Part shown: in pieces, positions 61,355 through 64,000 of the stretch
How positions within the stretch are numbered: position 1 is the first letter of the stretch
Layout of the letters: every line of letters begins with the position of its first letter
Source of the DNA: Paraburkholderia ginsengisoli NBRC 100965
GTDB taxonomy: Bacteria; Pseudomonadota; Gammaproteobacteria; Burkholderiales; Burkholderiaceae
Direction of reading: 5' to 3'
Assembly: GCF_000739735.1 (NCBI RefSeq)
Contig: NZ_BBJF01000005.1
Span: 62,001 to 126,000, forward strand
Length of the DNA: 64,000 nucleotides
Position numbers and translations under genes: made by a program
The notes under the pieces: generated by a model
Seen by the model: the letters and a program-made list of their open reading frames with translations, nothing else
Told to the model about the DNA's origin: nothing
Databases searched by the model: none

Positions 61355-61745
61355 GGGACGCTCCTCCGGTTGTTAGTGACGACGTTGTGGACTGGCTGGC
61401 GGCGTGCCGAGTACCTGCATCGAAATCGCCGTCTAAATCACTTTGGTTGATTTAGTACAGCAGGCGTGATGACGCGAGTCAAGGCAACGTTTTGGACGGA
61501 AGCTGACGCGCCCACGCGCGTCAAAAAGCCGTTGGCCTTACGTGGCGCGGCTTGGCGCGAGTGGTGCGATGCAAGATGAAGAGCCCCGGATTCGGGAAAG
61601 TCCTGGCTCGTGCGAAAGGCGTTTGAAGGCTGAAGGATGCAGTACGGCAGGCAGGGCGGCGTTGTCGTTGGCCGCGCGCTGCCCCGCATCGTAGACGAAG
61701 CGTGCGTTGCGCGAATTGACGTCGACGGCCGCGCCGACGAGTCCA
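61355..61745. other. Intergenic region between frc-like operon and LacI gene
   Basis: About 390 bases with no supported gene. It holds the operator-like repeat at 61433-61455 and the frc promoter. The LacI gene ends on the other side. Confidence 0.4.
61433..61455 (-). promoter_or_regulatory. Candidate ROK-repressor operator
   Basis: Perfect inverted repeat CTAAATCA-N7-TGATTTAG, centred about 90 bases upstream of the receptor gene start. It is AT-rich against a GC-rich background, as in NagC/Mlc/FrcR sites. Confidence 0.5.
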
Positions 61746-62777
61746 TTACTGCGCGCGCGGGGCGCCGGTGGATGCCCGTACGACCAGTTCAGGCGCGGAC
61801 GAAACCCGCATCGGTACGCTGGCCGCGTCGCGCCCCGACTGTCCATACGACGACTCGATCAGCTCGCGCAGCAGTGACACGGCGAGTCCGGCGACTTCGA
61901 CCGTGGGCACGGCCACCGTCGTCAGCGCGGGCCGCGATTCGCGCGCGAGCTGAATGTCGGTGATGCCGATCACGGAGAGGTCGCCCGGCACGGTCAAACC
62001 GAGATCGGCGGCGGCGTGCATCGCGCCGAGCGCGGGCAGGTCGTTGGTCGCAAAGATCGCCGTGAGTTTCGGGTCGGCTTCCAGCAGCGCGCGCGCGGCG
62101 ACGTAGCCGCCGTGGATCGTATCGGTTGCGTGTCGAACGCGGTTCTTCGGCGCGCCGGCCGCGCGGAGCGCATCGACGAAGCCCTCGTAGCGCGCCGCGT
62201 GAATGCCCGACGCCTTGCTGCCGACAATCGCGCCGATCCGCCGATGCCCGAGCTCAAGCAGATGCGCGCCCGCCAGCTCGCCCGCGCGCCGGAAATCGAC
62301 CGCGACGCATGGCAGCCCCGGCGGCTCGTGTGGCCGCTCCCACATGCACAACACGACCGGCGTGCCGCGCGCTTCGGTGGTGTGAAGATCGGCGAAGTCC
62401 AGGTTCGCGTTGGTCACGAGCACGCCCTCGGAGAGCGTCCCCGCAATCTGGTCGAGATACGCGCGGCCGGTCAGCGGGTCTTCGTTAGTATTGCAAATGA
62501 TCACAAAGTGGCCGCTCGTGCGCGCCGCGCGTTCGACGGCCAGCGCGAACTCCGGATAGAACGGATTGGCGATGCTCGACACCATCAGCGCGAGGGTCGG
62601 CGCGCGGCCCTCCGCGAGTGCGCGGGCAGCCAGATGGGGCCGATAGCCGAGCGCCTCGACGGCGTCGAGGACGCGTTGACGGGTCGTCGCGCCGACGCGG
62701 CCGCGATTGCGCAGCACGTTTGAGACGGTCGCTGGGGTGACGCCTGCATGATGTGCGACTTCGCTGAGTGTGGGCAT
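61746..62777 (-). CDS. LacI-family transcriptional regulator
   Basis: A 343-aa repressor. The N-terminal HTH reads TLSEVAHHAGVTPATVSNVLRNRGRVGATTRQRVLDAVEALGYRPHLAARALA. The ligand domain continues PTLALMVSSIANPFYPEFALAVERAA and ends with a sugar-binding core (GDLSVIGITDIQLARESRPALTTV). The ATG at 62777 is placed at the HTH; the longer frame is not supported. It is divergent from a sugar ABC ATPase gene, with palindromic sites between, so it probably represses that operon. Confidence 0.93.
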   Translation of the reverse strand: MPTLSEVAHHAGVTPATVSNVLRNRGRVGATTRQRVLDAVEALGYRPHLAARALAEGRAPTLALMVSSIANPFYPEFALAVERAARTSGHFVIICNTNEDPLTGRAYLDQIAGTLSEGVLVTNANLDFADLHTTEARGTPVVLCMWERPHEPPGLPCVAVDFRRAGELAGAHLLELGHRRIGAIVGSKASGIHAARYEGFVDALRAAGAPKNRVRHATDTIHGGYVAARALLEADPKLTAIFATNDLPALGAMHAAADLGLTVPGDLSVIGITDIQLARESRPALTTVAVPTVEVAGLAVSLLRELIESSYGQSGRDAASVPMRVSSAPELVVRASTGAPRAQ

Positions 62778-62915
62778 GTTGTCTTCAATATTTGGGACGG
62801 ATGTTCGACATTTGCGTCGCGGCGCAAGGCGCGGCACCATCTGTCGCACAAACAATCGATATCGGAGACAGGCAGGGTCCAACGATCGCACGCGATCGCT
62901 TTTTTCGGTCCTGCT

Positions 62916-62931
62916 GATTAAGCGCTTAATC
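62916..62931. promoter_or_regulatory. LacI-type operator GATTAAGCGCTTAATC
   Basis: Perfect 16-bp palindrome with the central CG typical of LacI-family operators, between the LacI gene and the divergent ATPase gene. A second palindrome, TGATTAAATCA (62945-62955), lies next to it, 14 bases before the ATPase start. Confidence 0.65.
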
Positions 62932-62968
62932 TCCGACTTCGAGCTGATTAAATCACGGAGTCGATGCA

Positions 62969-64000
62969 ATGGCGAGCATTTCGTTACGAGGCGTGCAGAA
63001 GGCGTATGGCGATGGCGCACCGGTGATCCGCGACGTGGACCTGGAGATCGCGGAGAACGAGTTCTGCGTATTCCTCGGTCCGTCGGGTTGCGGCAAGTCC
63101 ACGTTGCTGCGCATGATCGCCGGTCTCGAAGACGTCAGCGACGGCGACCTCTCCATCGGCGGCAAGCTCGTCAACGACGTGCCCGCCGCGCAACGCGGCG
63201 TAGCGATGGTGTTTCAGAGCTACGCGCTGTTTCCGCACATGACCGTGTTCGAGAACATGGCCTTCGGCCTGAAGCTCGCCAAAACGCCCAAAGACGAAAT
63301 CGACCGCAAGGTGCGCGAAGCCGCGCGCATTCTGCAGCTGGAGGCGTTGCTCGACCGACGGCCGAAGGCGTTGTCCGGCGGTCAGCGGCAGCGGGTTGCG
63401 ATCGGGCGGGCCATCGTGCGCGAGCCGGGCGTGTTTCTATTCGACGAACCGTTATCCAATCTCGACGCGACGCTGCGCGGACAGACCCGCGTCGAGATCG
63501 CGCGGCTGCACAAGCAGTTCGCCAAAGCGAGCGTGGTCTACGTGACGCACGATCAGATCGAAGCGATGACGCTCGCCGACAAGATCGTGCTGCTGCATGC
63601 GGGCAAGGACACCGAACGCTACGGCAGCATCGCGCAGATCGGTGCGCCGCTCGAGTTGTATCACCGTCCAAAGAGCCGCTTCGTCGCCGGGTTCATCGGC
63701 TCGCCGCGCATGAATTTTTTGCCGGCAAAAATAGCGTCGATCGATGCGCAGGGCGTGGTCGTCACGCTCGATCACACGTCTGAAAACGTGCGCGTGCCGG
63801 TGAGCGGTGAAGGTCTGCAAGTCGCGCAAACGGTCACGCTCGGCGTGCGTCCGGAGCACCTGGAGTTCGTCGATGCGTCGGCCGCTTCATCTGCCGACGG
63901 CGTGCTCGCGCGCACCGTGTCGCTCGTCGAACAACTCGGCGAACACAGCTACGTTCACCTCGATCAACCCGGCGGCGCCGTGCTGATCGCCAAAGCGCCG
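62969..64000 (+). CDS. MalK/UgpC-type sugar ABC transporter ATPase (3' end outside window)
   Basis: The frame from the ATG at 62969 (after a GGAG site) stays open to the window end: 344 codons are visible. It encodes a carbohydrate ABC ATPase with Walker A GPSGCGKST, Q-loop MVFQSYALFPHMTV, signature LSGGQRQR, Walker B VFLFDEPLSNLDA and H-loop YVTHDQIEAMTLADKI. The TOBE-type regulatory domain begins after GFIGSPRMNFLP and continues through LGVRPEHLEF. This is the ATP subunit of a polyol, glycerol-phosphate or oligosaccharide importer. It is divergent from the LacI gene, whose palindromic sites lie just upstream. Confidence 0.93.
   Translation, partial: MASISLRGVQKAYGDGAPVIRDVDLEIAENEFCVFLGPSGCGKSTLLRMIAGLEDVSDGDLSIGGKLVNDVPAAQRGVAMVFQSYALFPHMTVFENMAFGLKLAKTPKDEIDRKVREAARILQLEALLDRRPKALSGGQRQRVAIGRAIVREPGVFLFDEPLSNLDATLRGQTRVEIARLHKQFAKASVVYVTHDQIEAMTLADKIVLLHAGKDTERYGSIAQIGAPLELYHRPKSRFVAGFIGSPRMNFLPAKIASIDAQGVVVTLDHTSENVRVPVSGEGLQVAQTVTLGVRPEHLEFVDASAASSADGVLARTVSLVEQLGEHSYVHLDQPGGAVLIAKAP

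Noticed and set aside
1..64000. CRISPR array, tRNA, rRNA, phage or intact insertion sequence
   Set aside because: No regularly spaced repeats, cloverleaf folds, rRNA-like sequence, transposase or phage structural genes were found by eye.

Overview
The window is high-GC DNA (third positions strongly G/C) from a betaproteobacterium of the Burkholderia/Paraburkholderia type. This is suggested by FlhDC flagellar master regulators beside a YeeE/YedE transporter, many LysR, ROK, LacI and AraC regulated catabolic cassettes, and repeated sugar and amino-acid ABC systems. It looks like metabolically versatile (soil or plant-associated) chromosomal DNA. No rRNA, tRNA, CRISPR array, intact insertion sequence or phage was seen.

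Layout. 1-768: end of an outer-membrane efflux protein. 1125-6611: an organosulfur uptake and oxidation operon (NlpA/MetQ-type binding protein, LLM flavin monooxygenase, MetN, MetI, SfnB/DszC-like flavoprotein). 6686-8014: Nramp metal transporter. 8164-9068: flhDC with a long AT-rich leader. 9293-10822: a YeeE/YedE transporter whose 3' end is frameshifted. 11148-16769: small genes (GNAT, XRE/MmyB regulator, a HigB/HigA-like toxin-antitoxin pair, NTF2-like, FucU/RbsD, VOC, DoxX). 16946-19873: two MFS transporters. 20244-20978: an orphan OmpR-type regulator with a degenerate receiver. 20990-27021: a trans-4-hydroxy-L-proline catabolic cluster (deaminase, epimerase, three-subunit D-hydroxyproline dehydrogenase, PAS-AraC regulator). 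27032-28266: a stand-alone GIY-YIG-like protein, a small winged-helix-like protein and a lipoprotein. 28684-33679: quinate/shikimate utilisation (quiC divergent from aroQ, aroE-like, MFS).

33680-47771 is an accessory-looking stretch with sparse genes and decayed material. It holds a TauD/TfdA-like dioxygenase operon with a polar amino-acid ABC transporter, a LysR regulator, a broken SDR gene, an orphan sugar ABC importer with a Tat-like binding protein, a shortened ABC-F ATPase and a PAP2 phosphatase. 47772-57146 holds TetR, a DAO-type oxidase, an ECF sigma/RskA anti-sigma pair, a DapA-family gene divergent from a LysR regulator, and a large bifunctional penicillin-binding protein. 57205-61354 is an frc-like sugar ABC operon with its ROK regulator. 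61746-64000 is a LacI regulator divergent from a MalK/UgpC-type ATPase cut by the window end.

Most genes form substrate-specific cassettes: transporter, enzymes and a local regulator. Notable structural oddities are two separate partial tandem duplications of gene 3' ends (hydroxyproline dehydrogenase and quiC), the yedE frameshift, and several perfect palindromes in divergent or leader regions that look like operators. The best candidates for undescribed biology are the TauD-like/ABC operon (34949-38926), the sulfur operon, and the degenerate-receiver regulator. All functions are read from sequence motifs; no database search was possible.
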